64,000 bases of DNA, from positions 12,497 through 76,496 of the forward strand of contig JAGVAP010000115.1 of assembly GCA_020060215.1 (NCBI GenBank), written 5' to 3'. This document shows, piece by piece, positions 8,613 to 17,392 of this stretch. This DNA comes from Deltaproteobacteria bacterium. Its GTDB lineage: Bacteria; Desulfobacterota; DSM-4660; Desulfatiglandales; HGW-15. Both the position numbers and the translations under genes were made by a program. Numbering within the stretch: the first letter of the stretch is position 1; every line of letters begins with the position of its first letter. The notes below the pieces were generated by a model that was not told the origin of the DNA, ran no database searches, and saw nothing but the letters and a program-made list of their open reading frames with translations.

Positions 8613-8839
8613 AAGGATTTGAGAAGATGAGGTCCTGGATCGCCATCGTCGTTCTGATCCTGTTTCTCGCGGCCGGCGCCGCCTGCGAGAGGACCGAGGA
8701 GTCGGGGCCGTATGAGCCCACACCGGCCGAGCCCCTGACCCCTAAGGGCGGCGCCGCAGAGAGCCGGAAAGAGGCCCTGAAGAAAAAGGAGTATCGGGAG
8801 GAGATGAAGGAACGGTCTTTGAACCGGGAGGATCTCTAG
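8609..8839 (+). CDS. Small putative lipoprotein
   Basis: 76 residues, start overlapping the pfkB stop (ATGA), so likely translationally coupled. A hydrophobic stretch WIAIVVLILFLAAGAAC ends in a lipobox-like LAAGAAC, predicting lipidation at Cys26. The mature part is short, charged and helical (KEALKKKEYREEMKERSL). A second ATG at 8627 would give a shorter signal. Function unknown. Confidence 0.6.
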   Translation: MKGFEKMRSWIAIVVLILFLAAGAACERTEESGPYEPTPAEPLTPKGGAAESRKEALKKKEYREEMKERSLNREDL

Positions 8840-8896
8840 TCTCGGCCCGGTGGTCAGGGCAAGGGCCTGCCTGCTCACTTCCCGGAGAGGTCTTGC

Positions 8897-9913
8897 ATGC
8901 CGAGAAACGCCATGCTCTATCAACTGATGGACGATTCCAGGGTGAGCTGCTATCTCTGCAGTCATCATTGCACCATCGCACCCCAGAAGTTCGGTTTCTG
9001 CGGCATGCGCGAGAACATGGACGGAGAACTTTATACCCACGCCTATGGAGAGGTCATCGCCGCCAATCCGGACCCCGTGGAGAAGAAGCCCCTCTATCAC
9101 TTCCTGCCCGGGACCTTTTCGTTCTCCATTGCCGCCCCCGGCTGCAACTTCCATTGCGGTTTCTGTCAGAACTGGCAGATCTCACAGGTCTCCGAGCACT
9201 CTCCCCGGCTGTCCGAGAAGCAGGAGCTTTCCCCGGCGGAGATCGTTCGGCGAGCGATGGAGCTGGGATGCCGGAGCATCTCCTACACCTACACGGAGCC
9301 GACCATCTTTTTCGAGTACGCGTTCGAGACGGCCAGGGAGGCCATGGAAAAGGGCCTCTACAATGTGTTCGTGACCAACGGTTTCATGACTCCGGAGGCG
9401 TTGAACACCATCGAGCCCTACCTGGACGCCTGCAATGTGGACCTGAAGTCCTTTCGAGACGAATTCTATCGGAAGACCTGCAAAGGACGGCTTGAACCCG
9501 TCCTCGAAACCATACGGCTGATGAAGAAGATGGGCATCTGGGTGGAGATCACGACCCTGGTCATCCCGGGACAGAACGACGGTGTTGAAGAGCTGAGCGA
9601 CATTGCGCGATTCATTTTTTCGGTGGACCGATCCATCCCGTGGCACATCAGCCGATTCCATCCCGACTATGAATTCGGCTGGGTCGAACCCACCCCTCCG
9701 GATGCACTGAGAAGAGCGCAGGGGATTGGGAAGGAGGCCGGTCTGCACCATGTCTACGTCGGGAATGTGCGCGGCGGGGACAGGAACATCGTCTGCCCGA
9801 ACTGCGGGAACACCGTCGTGGCCAGGACGGATACAGCGGTACTGGAAACCCGCATCAAGGAAAACAGGTGCGGTGCCTGTGGGGAGACCGTGCCCGGGAT
9901 CTTCGCCGAGTAA
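8897..9913 (+). CDS. amrS: AmmeMemoRadiSam-system radical SAM protein
   Basis: 338 residues. The cluster-binding motif is GCNFHCGFCQNW with Cys83, Cys87 and Cys90. An N-terminal cysteine-rich region (CYLCSHHC, FGFCGMRENMDG) and a C-terminal zinc-ribbon-like CPNCGN/CGACGE pair are both typical of AmrS. TYTEPTIFFEYAF is the conserved radical SAM segment of the family. The AmmeMemoRadiSam partners (AMMECR1-like AmrA and Memo-like AmrB) are not adjacent. The natural reaction of the family is poorly defined. ATG 8897 follows GGAGAGG. Confidence 0.88.
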   Translation: MPRNAMLYQLMDDSRVSCYLCSHHCTIAPQKFGFCGMRENMDGELYTHAYGEVIAANPDPVEKKPLYHFLPGTFSFSIAAPGCNFHCGFCQNWQISQVSEHSPRLSEKQELSPAEIVRRAMELGCRSISYTYTEPTIFFEYAFETAREAMEKGLYNVFVTNGFMTPEALNTIEPYLDACNVDLKSFRDEFYRKTCKGRLEPVLETIRLMKKMGIWVEITTLVIPGQNDGVEELSDIARFIFSVDRSIPWHISRFHPDYEFGWVEPTPPDALRRAQGIGKEAGLHHVYVGNVRGGDRNIVCPNCGNTVVARTDTAVLETRIKENRCGACGETVPGIFAE

Positions 9914-9924
9914 AGGAGAAGGAT

Positions 9925-10647
9925 ATGAAAAGATCGGTAATGCTGATTCTGGTAGCCCTTTCTTCCGTTCTGATGCCATTCTTTGCGGGCCGCGCCGAAC
10001 CGCAGTCCCGTGGAACGCAGATGGCGTGCCCCATGATGGGGCGTGGAGCGGGTCATGGCGCAAAGATGGGAGGCATGATGGGGCACGGCCGGCCCGCCGG
10101 TGCACCGGATGGGGCGATGAGAACGGGTCCGGGCATGGGTCTCATGGGGGTTCTTCACCGGTGGGGGACCCTGTTTTTCACCATGAAGGAAGAGCTTGGG
10201 ATTACCGCCCGGCAGATCGATGAGATCCAGCAGGTCCTTATCTCTCACGCGAAGTTCGCCATCCCCAAGCTGGCACAAAGACAGGTCCTCGTCATGGAGG
10301 TACAGGAACAGCTCACGAGCGATTCCCCGGATTGGCAGGGGATCGAGCAGAAGATCCGGGAGCTCGGAACACTGGACGCGGAGATGAACACGGAAGGGGT
10401 GAGGACCCTGGGGAAGGCGATGGCCGCGCTCGGCCCGGAGCAGCGTTCCAGGATGAAGGAGCTCTTCAGGGCATCCGCCTTTTCCTGGATGCTGGGGACG
10501 CAGGGCCCGAGCGGTGAATCCGGGCACGAGCATGCAGGGGGACCGGGCCATGGGGGCGCGGATCCCGGCCTCGACGGCGGCGCTTCGTTGAAGGAGGACG
10601 GTGAGGACGCGACGGATGCACAAGACCGTCACGATCATTCCGGATAG
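9925..10647 (+). CDS. Exported Spy/CpxP-like metal-binding periplasmic protein
   Basis: 240 residues from ATG 9925, which has AAAGGAG six bases upstream; an upstream codon at 9868 lies inside amrS. A signal peptide (KRSVMLILVALSSVLMPFF, cut near AGRA) is followed by a Met/His/Gly-rich stretch (MACPMMGRGAGHGAKMGGMM) suited to copper or other soft metals. The middle is a helical hairpin with LTxxQ-like segments (LGITARQIDEIQQVL, ALGPEQRSRMKEL) as in Spy/ZraP. The C-terminal tail is again His/Gly/Asp-rich. It probably buffers metal or chaperones envelope proteins. Confidence 0.72.
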   Translation: MKRSVMLILVALSSVLMPFFAGRAEPQSRGTQMACPMMGRGAGHGAKMGGMMGHGRPAGAPDGAMRTGPGMGLMGVLHRWGTLFFTMKEELGITARQIDEIQQVLISHAKFAIPKLAQRQVLVMEVQEQLTSDSPDWQGIEQKIRELGTLDAEMNTEGVRTLGKAMAALGPEQRSRMKELFRASAFSWMLGTQGPSGESGHEHAGGPGHGGADPGLDGGASLKEDGEDATDAQDRHDHSG

Positions 10648-10674
10648 ACCGACCGCCCGGAGGGGCTACGTCTT

Positions 10675-10689
10675 TGGATCACGCTGATC
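10675..10689. terminator. Short hairpin between convergent genes
   Basis: GGATCA-CGC-TGATCC is a perfect 6-bp stem between the convergent stops at 10647 and 10695. There is no T-tract, so the terminator role is only suggested by position. Confidence 0.25.
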
Positions 10690-10694
10690 CCTGC

Positions 10695-11576
10695 CTATTC
10701 CTTGGCCCTGTATTTTCGATCGACCGTTTCCTTCTCCACTTCCATGAAGATCTTTCCTCCGCTGAAGACCCGTACGTCGCCCGTGGACTGGCTGATGACG
10801 ACGGCCATGGCGTCCGTGAGGGCGGTGACCCCCGCAGCCGCCCGGTGTCGAGCGCCCAATCCCTGAGGCAGGGCCGCCTCTTCGGCCGAAGCCTTGAGGT
10901 GGCGACCGGCGCTCAGGATCACTCCGTCGTCCCGGATCACGAATGCGCCGTCGATGGTCGAGAACTCGCGGATGGTCTCCTTGAGAAAGGGGTTGAGGAT
11001 GTTCCGATCCTCCTCGGGGACTCCCTGGAAGGGGTTGAGGACCATCTGGCTCGAGAGGTCCATGACCTTTTCATGCTCCCCGAGGACAAAGATCGTGCCT
11101 ATGGGCCGCCCCTCTTTACCCTCCTCGGCAAGCTCGAGGGCGATTGCGAGGAGCCGATCAAAGACGTGCGGAAAGCTCATCCTCTTGGTAATCCCCAAAT
11201 TCCCTGCGGACAAGACCCCGAACTCCCGCCCGACATCCACCACCCTGAGGCTCTCCAGGATCCCATGGCGCCTCGACCCGGAAAGGCAGACCAGCCGATC
11301 ATCGCTGCGGATCATGCCGCCGGAGAGCGCGAGGATGGTCGCCACCTTGATCTGGCTGAGCGGAGAGAGCTCGACTGGGGGGATCCGGACAAGGCGGCCC
11401 GAAACGGCCTGGTTTTCGGAGAGCTCGGCCACGATATCCTCGGTTCTGGCCGCAAGGATGAACTTCTCGTCCCCCATGAGGATGTCGAGGCTTTTCCTGG
11501 ACCTGATCACGTCCACGTAGACCAGGACGGCAACGGCCCCGATCTCCCCCGCCAGTTCCCTGGCGTGCGAGATCAT
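10695..11576 (-). CDS. Diadenylate cyclase (DAC/DisA_N domain) with N-terminal pyruvate-kinase-C-like domain, DacZ-type
   Basis: 293 residues. The C-terminal third holds the DAC signatures: DGA at 209-211 (STIDGAFVIRDDG) and RHR at 243-245 (QGLGARHRAAAGVT), followed by VVISQSTGDVRVFSGG. These predict condensation of two ATP to c-di-AMP. The N-terminal 130 residues have no membrane helix and look like the pyruvate-kinase C-terminal fold found in the DacZ group (ARELAGEIGAVAVLVYVDV). This differs from membrane CdaA and from DisA with its DNA-binding tail. It is convergent with the Spy-like gene and appears monocistronic. Confidence 0.8.
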   Translation of the reverse strand: MISHARELAGEIGAVAVLVYVDVIRSRKSLDILMGDEKFILAARTEDIVAELSENQAVSGRLVRIPPVELSPLSQIKVATILALSGGMIRSDDRLVCLSGSRRHGILESLRVVDVGREFGVLSAGNLGITKRMSFPHVFDRLLAIALELAEEGKEGRPIGTIFVLGEHEKVMDLSSQMVLNPFQGVPEEDRNILNPFLKETIREFSTIDGAFVIRDDGVILSAGRHLKASAEEAALPQGLGARHRAAAGVTALTDAMAVVISQSTGDVRVFSGGKIFMEVEKETVDRKYRAKE

Positions 11577-11777
11577 GCAATCGTTCAGGACTTCGGCAGT
11601 GACACGTCTGACCTTATCTGTAGATCCTGTCCCTTCCAGCGCCCGTCTCCCTTCTCATGGGGCCCACCCCTGCTCGTGCGGCTTCAGGACCGGAAGCAAG
11701 GCCCCCCTTCTCGTTCCGTACTCCGCACGTGACAATGGTTTCGATTCCTCCTGCGTCGAGGCTGCGCAGTCCATCAA

Positions 11778-12233
11778 TTACCACCCGGGGCGCCTGGTGC
11801 CGAAAGGGCTGTAGAACGGCGAGGAGAATCCCGGAGTCGATCTCCCGTAAAACCGGCTGTAGCGGTCAGAGAAGAATGGATCCCTCTTGAACTTTCCGGA
11901 TGGACCGAATGGCCTGTAGCCGTAGCGATAGTAGCCGAACTTCTTGGGGTAGCCGAACTGGTGTGGGTAAACCCCCCTTTTTCCGAACTTGTTGTATCCG
12001 TATCTGTCGAAGCCGCGTCTTCCAGGCTTTCCGACGGCAAAGGTTCCGCTGGACCTGAAACGGATCGAGAACGCGGCCGATGCAGGGGTGATCCCCTCGG
12101 CTCCTGAAAAGGTTCTCTCCAGCAGGTGTGACCGGGCAACAGGGCGCTCTTCCGGCTGATACTCCGACCATGCCCGCGCGGGGGACACCCACGCCAGAAC
12201 GGTCAGGACAATGGGCACGAATATTTTGGTCAT
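11778..12233 (-). CDS. Secreted aromatic/glycine-rich protein of unknown function
   Basis: 151 residues starting at ATG 12233 behind GAGGGAGGTG. The N-terminus is a Sec signal peptide (KIFVPIVLTVLAWVSPARA, cleavage near residue 21). The mature part from about residue 75 is dominated by Tyr, Phe, Gly, Arg and Pro in short irregular repeats such as FGYPKKFGYYRYGYRPFG and RYSRFYGRS. Such composition suggests a surface-adhesive or low-complexity envelope protein; no enzyme motif is visible. Confidence 0.6.
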   Translation of the reverse strand: MTKIFVPIVLTVLAWVSPARAWSEYQPEERPVARSHLLERTFSGAEGITPASAAFSIRFRSSGTFAVGKPGRRGFDRYGYNKFGKRGVYPHQFGYPKKFGYYRYGYRPFGPSGKFKRDPFFSDRYSRFYGRSTPGFSSPFYSPFGTRRPGW

Positions 12234-12782
12234 CTTCCACCTCCCTCATAATGAGTCTAATCACGGGTGATGGAAGATAGAAGGCAAGAAATGGGGGCTG
12301 AATGATGGAGCAGTGGAACAATGGTTCGAAACGAGTGAAGTCATTATCCAGGCGAGTACGATATCTCCCGTCCATGATTTTCCCCAAGATTTCAAAAGCC
12401 GATCTGGCCTTTCTCGTCATCCCCCGGTGAAAACCCGCATCCAGTATTTCCAGGCCGTGGCAGGACACCTCACAGTTGCACAAAAACAAGGCAATGTCGT
12501 CTTCGCAAGTGCGGTGGCTGCACGGATTGTGGAGGAATCTTGTCGGTAATGAACAGCGAGCATGGCCCCTCTCGATCCCACTGCCGGTGAATTCCTGTAG
12601 GATGGGTGGACCCCGGCCGTTCTATTAGCCGGGGGAAACCCATCGGTCTTGAGGGTTGCGGCATGTTCAGTCGCTCAAGTTGATGGGTTTCGCTGCGCTC
12701 CACCCATCCTGCGAAGCTACCCGATTCTGCAACGCCAGGGGACATCTGGACTCCGGTTTCAGGCTTTCCGCCGACACCGGTC
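12234..12782. repeat. Gene-free region with a GGATGGGTGGA inverted-repeat element
   Basis: 549 bases. Frames here lack ribosome sites and family features. At 12599-12712 GGATGGGTGGA and TCCACCCATCC form the ends of an imperfect palindrome containing GAAACCCATC and GATGGGTTTCG. This is the style of dispersed intergenic repeat often seen as multiple copies in bacterial genomes; no transposase gene is attached. Confidence 0.5.
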
Positions 12783-14813
12783 TCATTCAATCGGAGTGAC
12801 GACTTTTTTCCGTTCTTCCGGTATTTCGGTCTGCCGCCCTTCAACCGGCTTCAGGACCATCGCGGCCTCTCCCTGGATGTGCCAGTTGCCGCCAGACGGC
12901 AGCGGTGGGATGCCCATCCCTCCGTACCTGGGGTCCTCGCTTGCCCAGGCAAGGACCCATTCGGCTCCTGCCGGAGGTGCAAGGAGCGGCTCCGGCGCAG
13001 GGTCCACCTCCAGATCGCGGCCGAGGTTGACGAGGATCAGACGGTCATTCCCTTGCGGCTCCCCGAAGTAGCGCAGGAGGAACGAGTCCTCGCCGAGCAC
13101 GGCCCCGTCCAGACCCCCGTGCCGCGGACTGCCGAAGACCGGGTCCTCCCGGCGCATCCGCAGGAGGTCGCGGTGGAGTGCAAACTCCTCGGGATGGGCA
13201 TGCCTCTCCTCGTGGTTCAGCTTGCATTGCACGAAGGTCATCGGGTCTCCGGGGTCGGGGAGGCGGGCCTGCATCTCAGGGGTGGCCAGGTTCCTGAACT
13301 GGGAAAGGAACTCCGCCCTGCCCCTGGCAATGAGGTGTGCGATCTCATCCTTGTGGTCGGCAAAATAGAAGAAGGGTCTGGAGGAGGCGAATTCCTGCCC
13401 CTGGAAGAGCATGGGTGTCTGGGGGGCCAGCAGCAGGATCGTCGTGATCGCGCGATACCGTCCCGGACTGGTCAGCAGGTGCACTCGCTTCCCGCTGCCT
13501 GAGTTTGCCAGCTGATCGTGGTTCTGGAGGTAATTGACGAAGGACCTCGGAGGGAGATGCAGGCTCGGCGTTCCGCGGCGCTGCTTCTGCCAGCTGTAGT
13601 ACTGACCCTGATAAAGATACGCCCACTTGAGGGCAGAGATGAATTCCTGGGGACGCCCGCGGTAATCGGAGTAGTAGGCGTCGGCGCGCCCGGTCATGGC
13701 CACCATGGCGCTGTGGTGGAAGTCGTCGTTCCACAGCGTGTCGATCCCATAGCCCCCATCCTCGTGCGGCAGGACAAAGAGGTTATTCTGCGGCTCGTTC
13801 TCCCCGACGATCAGGGCCGATCGCGGCCGGGCCGCTTCACGGACGGTGCGGGTCAGGACCGAAATGATGTGCTCATCCGAACTGTCGAAGATCTGCTGCG
13901 TCGCATCGATGCGGAGCCCGTCCAAGTGGAACTCCCGGATCCAGTAGGCAGCATTGGCAACGAAGTACTCCCGCACCTGCGCGGAGCGGTCCCCGTCGAA
14001 ATTGACGGCCTCTCCCCACTCGCACTCGTAGCGATCGGTGAAGTAGTCCCTCGAGAATTCACCGAGGTAGTTGCCGTCAGGACCGAGATGGTTGTAGACC
14101 ACGTCGAGGATGACCCCGATGCCGTTATGATGGGCGACATTGACAAAGTCCCGGAAATCGTCCGGCGTTCCGTAAAGGCGGGTCGGGGCGAAGAGGTTGA
14201 CCCCGTCGTAACCCCAGCCGAAACGCCCCGGAAAGTCGGCCACCGGCAGGATCTCCAGGGCGGTAATCCCCGTGTCGGCCAGCGCTTCCATTTGCCGGCC
14301 CGCGGCCTCCCAGTTGCCCTCCTGGGTAAAGGTCCCGACATGCATCTCGTAGAGGACCTGTCCCACTGCGTTCAATCCCTTCCATTCCGTGTCGGTCCAT
14401 CGGAAGCTTCCGGGATCGATCACCTGGGACGGACCGTGCGGACCCTGGGGCTGGTATCTCGAGGCCGGATCCGGGAGGAGCCTGTCCTCCTCGTCCAGCC
14501 GAAAACGGTAAAGGGTGCCGGGGCCGGCCTTTGAAACGGGTCCGCTGTAATAGCCACCCTCTTCACGCTCAAGGGCGAAGGGCCGACCCTTATCCCCCCC
14601 TTCTACAATCGCCTGTTCAAGCACGACGCTGACCGACTGGCGGGATGGGGCCCATACTCGGAAGTGGGTGCTCCCGTCCGCCTGGGCCTCTGCACCCACA
14701 GGGAGGCGACGGACATACGGTTTTCCTTTCACGTCGACCACGCTCCACCTTTCGAGCCCAGAGGAAACCAAGAGTCCCTCTCCTCCCTCTCCGGCAAGGG
14801 GATCGACTGCCAT
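12783..14813 (-). CDS. treZ: Malto-oligosyltrehalose trehalohydrolase (GH13)
   Basis: 676 residues. An N-terminal beta-sandwich (RRLPVGAEAQADGSTHFRVW) is followed by the GH13 barrel: YEMHVGTFTQEGNW, DVVYNHLGPDGNYL, the nucleophile Asp in GLRIDATQQI near residue 306, the acid Glu in VGENEPQ near 338 and the stabilising Asp in NHDQLANSG. The ExGT and GPDG elements are those of TreZ rather than glycogen debranching enzymes. It releases trehalose from maltooligosyl-trehalose. No treY or treX is in the window. ATG 14813 is used; a GTG at 14741 with AAGGTGGAG just before the conserved VRRLPVGA may be the true start. Confidence 0.85.
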   Translation of the reverse strand: MAVDPLAGEGGEGLLVSSGLERWSVVDVKGKPYVRRLPVGAEAQADGSTHFRVWAPSRQSVSVVLEQAIVEGGDKGRPFALEREEGGYYSGPVSKAGPGTLYRFRLDEEDRLLPDPASRYQPQGPHGPSQVIDPGSFRWTDTEWKGLNAVGQVLYEMHVGTFTQEGNWEAAGRQMEALADTGITALEILPVADFPGRFGWGYDGVNLFAPTRLYGTPDDFRDFVNVAHHNGIGVILDVVYNHLGPDGNYLGEFSRDYFTDRYECEWGEAVNFDGDRSAQVREYFVANAAYWIREFHLDGLRIDATQQIFDSSDEHIISVLTRTVREAARPRSALIVGENEPQNNLFVLPHEDGGYGIDTLWNDDFHHSAMVAMTGRADAYYSDYRGRPQEFISALKWAYLYQGQYYSWQKQRRGTPSLHLPPRSFVNYLQNHDQLANSGSGKRVHLLTSPGRYRAITTILLLAPQTPMLFQGQEFASSRPFFYFADHKDEIAHLIARGRAEFLSQFRNLATPEMQARLPDPGDPMTFVQCKLNHEERHAHPEEFALHRDLLRMRREDPVFGSPRHGGLDGAVLGEDSFLLRYFGEPQGNDRLILVNLGRDLEVDPAPEPLLAPPAGAEWVLAWASEDPRYGGMGIPPLPSGGNWHIQGEAAMVLKPVEGRQTEIPEERKKVVTPIE

Positions 14814-15052
14814 CGGGGACGGGCCGCTCGTATATGAACGGACAAAAAGTCAGCAGCGGCAATAGGTTTGAGGATGTATTCGGGAGCAGTAGCAGATGTA
14901 ATCATCCCCTCAGCTGGTCTCGTGTAACAGGGGCAAGGCGACGAATTTCCGCATGTTCCCCCTCCCGCCCACCTTCCTCCTTGATGGGGGAGGCCGGGTG
15001 GGGGTGGCAATGGATAATCAGGGGATGCCCAACAGCCTGCAGGGGGATTCGG

Positions 15053-15874
15053 TCACCCGCGTCCTGCTATGCCGATCGCATTCGGGATTCTGGGCCCATG
15101 CGAATTCGGCAGGAAAGGGAGGCCGCTCATCCCCGCCCAGGTCCTCCACTTGCCTTCGTGGTGCAGAGTGAGGGATGCTTCATCTCCGCCCTCCAGGTAC
15201 ATGGCATCCCGGAGATGGATCGGAAGTGAAAGAAGGACATCGATGAAATCGTGGGGGGTATAGATCCCCCTGCTCAGGATAAAGAGCACGTGTCCGGCCC
15301 CGTCCATCCCAAGGGCGGCCGTGCTGTGGGCCTTGTCCTGCGCGGGCCATTTGACCCTCTGGCCGCTGCTGACCATGCGGTAGTTCTGGACGACCGAGTC
15401 GTATCGCTCCAGCCACTCCTTCCATCGCTTATCCCTCCGGGAATCAATCCACTTCACCGGGGGCAGTCCCCGATCCTTCGGGTTGAAGAGCATGAAGGCG
15501 CCAAAAACGGGGTTGATGGAAGGGTTGTTGGCGTGCTTGTAGTTTTTCATGTAGCCGGTGCTTCGCAAGTTGCTGCGGTACATGCCGGCATTGACGGCAG
15601 CCACGAGCCCGAATTCCTCGCACCACTCTCGGGTCGTTCGTGATCGATCCCCGTGCTCCAGGGCGGAGAGGAGGCGGAGCGAGTACCTGGAGGGGTCTAC
15701 CTTCAGCACGACAATGGGCTCGTCAGTGACAGGGGACTTCCGGGTCGGCGGAAACTCCCCAAGCAGGAGCCCGTCCGCCAGCTTGGTCCATTTGCCCTCG
15801 GCCGGCACAGCGAACAGAACGGGCGCCAGAAGGACGAGTAACATCGTTTTCCACGAGAACAGCGCTCTCTTCAT
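15053..15874 (-). CDS. Exported phosphodiester-glycosidase family protein (NAGPA-like)
   Basis: 273 residues from ATG 15874; the frame extends upstream to 16105 but that part is repeat sequence. A signal peptide is present (KRALFSWKTMLLVLLAPVLFAVPAEG). The core segments VAAVNAGMYRSN, AALGMDGAGHVLFILSRG, HDFIDVLLSLP and AMYLEGGDEASL match the NAGPA/DUF2233 family, which uncovers phosphodiester-linked sugars. It acts in or beyond the periplasm; substrate unknown. It lies downstream of the CorC-like gene on the same strand. Confidence 0.75.
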   Translation of the reverse strand: MKRALFSWKTMLLVLLAPVLFAVPAEGKWTKLADGLLLGEFPPTRKSPVTDEPIVVLKVDPSRYSLRLLSALEHGDRSRTTREWCEEFGLVAAVNAGMYRSNLRSTGYMKNYKHANNPSINPVFGAFMLFNPKDRGLPPVKWIDSRRDKRWKEWLERYDSVVQNYRMVSSGQRVKWPAQDKAHSTAALGMDGAGHVLFILSRGIYTPHDFIDVLLSLPIHLRDAMYLEGGDEASLTLHHEGKWRTWAGMSGLPFLPNSHGPRIPNAIGIAGRG

Positions 15875-15940
15875 AAATCCATCTTTCTTGCGGCTTCTTC
15901 GGTCTTGATCCTTACTCCCCGTCCCTCGGTCTTTTCCTTC

Positions 15941-15983
15941 GACGTTCGATGCTGGACGTTCGATGCTGGACGTTCGATGTTCG
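15941..15983. repeat. Tandem 14-bp repeat (three units)
   Basis: GACGTTCGATGCTG repeats at 15941, 15955 and 15969, the last unit degenerate (GACGTTCGATGTTC). It lies between the CorC-like gene and the glycosidase start, and inflates the glycosidase reading frame upstream of its real start. Likely a slipped-strand microsatellite. Confidence 0.75.
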
Positions 15984-16011
15984 GTTCTCATTCGTTCGCG
16001 ATTTTCGACAT

Positions 16012-17334
16012 TCACTCGGTCTCCTCGCCCGTCGCGGCGTCGACGAGGATCTTGTCCACCCGCGGCCAGTCCATGTCCAGCACCTCGAAGCGGTACTTTT
16101 CCCATTGGAAGGATTGCCCGGCCCTCGGGATCCTGCCGAGCTGATGAATGACGAAACCGCCCACGGTCTGGAAGTGGCCGCCCTCTTCTCCCGGAAGCAC
16201 CTCGACGTCCAGGATCTCCTTGAGCTTGTCCACGTGCAGCAGCCCATCGACCAGGAGAGAACCGTCGTCCCTCCTCACGGCCCTGGGTTCCGATTCGGCG
16301 CCGGCGAGGGCCAGATCTCCCGCAATCCCTTCCAGCAGATCGTTATGGGTGACGAGCCCTTCCAGCCCGCCGTACTCATTTACGATCAAGGCCACGTAGG
16401 TCCCCCTCTGCTTGAAGAGCTCCAGCAGCTTCAGGGCAGGCATGCTCTCCGGCACGAAGAGGGGTTCCTTGATGACGGCCTTCAATTCGAGCGGCCGGCC
16501 CTGGAGAAGCTGGACCAGCATCTCCTTGGTGTGTACCAGGCCCAGGACGTTTTCCACATCGTCGTGGGCAACCGGGAACATGGAATGGGGGCTGTTCATG
16601 ATCTTTTCCCTGATCTCCTCGGGTGGGTCGCTGAGGTCGATCCATACGATCTGTGAACGGGGGGTCATAAATGCCTCAACCCGGCGCCCTCCAAGGCGCA
16701 ACACCCCTTCGATCATATCCTGCTCGGCCTCTTCGAAGACGCCCAGCTGGGTGCCTTGCTCGACAAGCAGCTTCAGCTCTTCCTCGGAGACGGGGGGGAC
16801 GGAGGAAGGCCGAACCCCCAGGAGGGCCAGGAATCTCAGAAGGATCTCGGTCGAGAGGCTCAGCAGACGAACGATGGGGGAGGCGACGGAGGAGAGGGCC
16901 TTCATCGGCCGCGCAACGGCGATGGAGATGCCTTCGGCGTTGTTCAGGGCCACCCGTTTCGGTACGAGCTCACCGATGACCAGGGAAAAATATGTAATCA
17001 ACAGGACCACGGCGCCGACCCCGATCAGGTGGGCATAGGGTGCCAGGGCAGGGAACGTTGCCAGTTGAGAGACCAGTCTTTCCGATACGGTGGCCCCCCC
17101 GAACGCGCCCGCAAGGATGCCGATGAGCGTGATCCCGATCTGTATGGTCGAGAGGAACTGGTTCGGGTTGGAGGCCAGCTCCAATGCCGCCTTGGCCTTG
17201 GCGTTGTTTTTCGAGACCTCCTGTTGCAGGCGCGTTTTCCTGGCGGAGACGATCGCGATCTCGGACATGGCAAAGAAACCGTTCATCACCAGCAGCAGGA
17301 AGATGATCAAAAACTCCAGTAGGACGTATTCCAC
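16012..17334 (-). CDS. CNNM/CorC-HlyC family membrane protein with CBS pair
   Basis: 440 residues. An N-terminal CNNM domain of about four helices (EYVLLEFLIIFLLLVMNGFF, QIGITLIGILAGAFGG, IGVGAVVLLITYFSLVIGEL, LVPKRVALNNAE) is followed by two CBS repeats around 210-330 (MTPRSQIVWIDL, YVALIVNEYGGLEGLVTHNDL) and the C-terminal CorC_HlyC domain (DGSLLVDGLLHVDKLKEI). Proteins of this layout export Mg2+ or related divalent cations, or modulate such transport. Historic names include hemolysin. Length and order are complete. Confidence 0.85.
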   Translation of the reverse strand: MEYVLLEFLIIFLLLVMNGFFAMSEIAIVSARKTRLQQEVSKNNAKAKAALELASNPNQFLSTIQIGITLIGILAGAFGGATVSERLVSQLATFPALAPYAHLIGVGAVVLLITYFSLVIGELVPKRVALNNAEGISIAVARPMKALSSVASPIVRLLSLSTEILLRFLALLGVRPSSVPPVSEEELKLLVEQGTQLGVFEEAEQDMIEGVLRLGGRRVEAFMTPRSQIVWIDLSDPPEEIREKIMNSPHSMFPVAHDDVENVLGLVHTKEMLVQLLQGRPLELKAVIKEPLFVPESMPALKLLELFKQRGTYVALIVNEYGGLEGLVTHNDLLEGIAGDLALAGAESEPRAVRRDDGSLLVDGLLHVDKLKEILDVEVLPGEEGGHFQTVGGFVIHQLGRIPRAGQSFQWEKYRFEVLDMDWPRVDKILVDAATGEETE

Positions 17335-17392
17335 GTCAGCCCCCTTCTTCGGATTCTCCTTTGCCGATATGTAAACGGACTCTCACAGGTTA

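Noticed and set aside
10674..11732. 352-residue forward frame opposite the diadenylate cyclase gene
   Set aside because: The reverse-strand product has DGA and RHR motifs; the forward one has no conserved segment.
12313..12549. 78-residue forward frame in the region after the aromatic-rich protein gene
   Set aside because: No ribosome site, no hydrophobic or motif pattern, and it borders a palindromic repeat.
15941..15983. Short regular repeats as a CRISPR array
   Set aside because: The units are 14 bases in direct tandem with no spacers.
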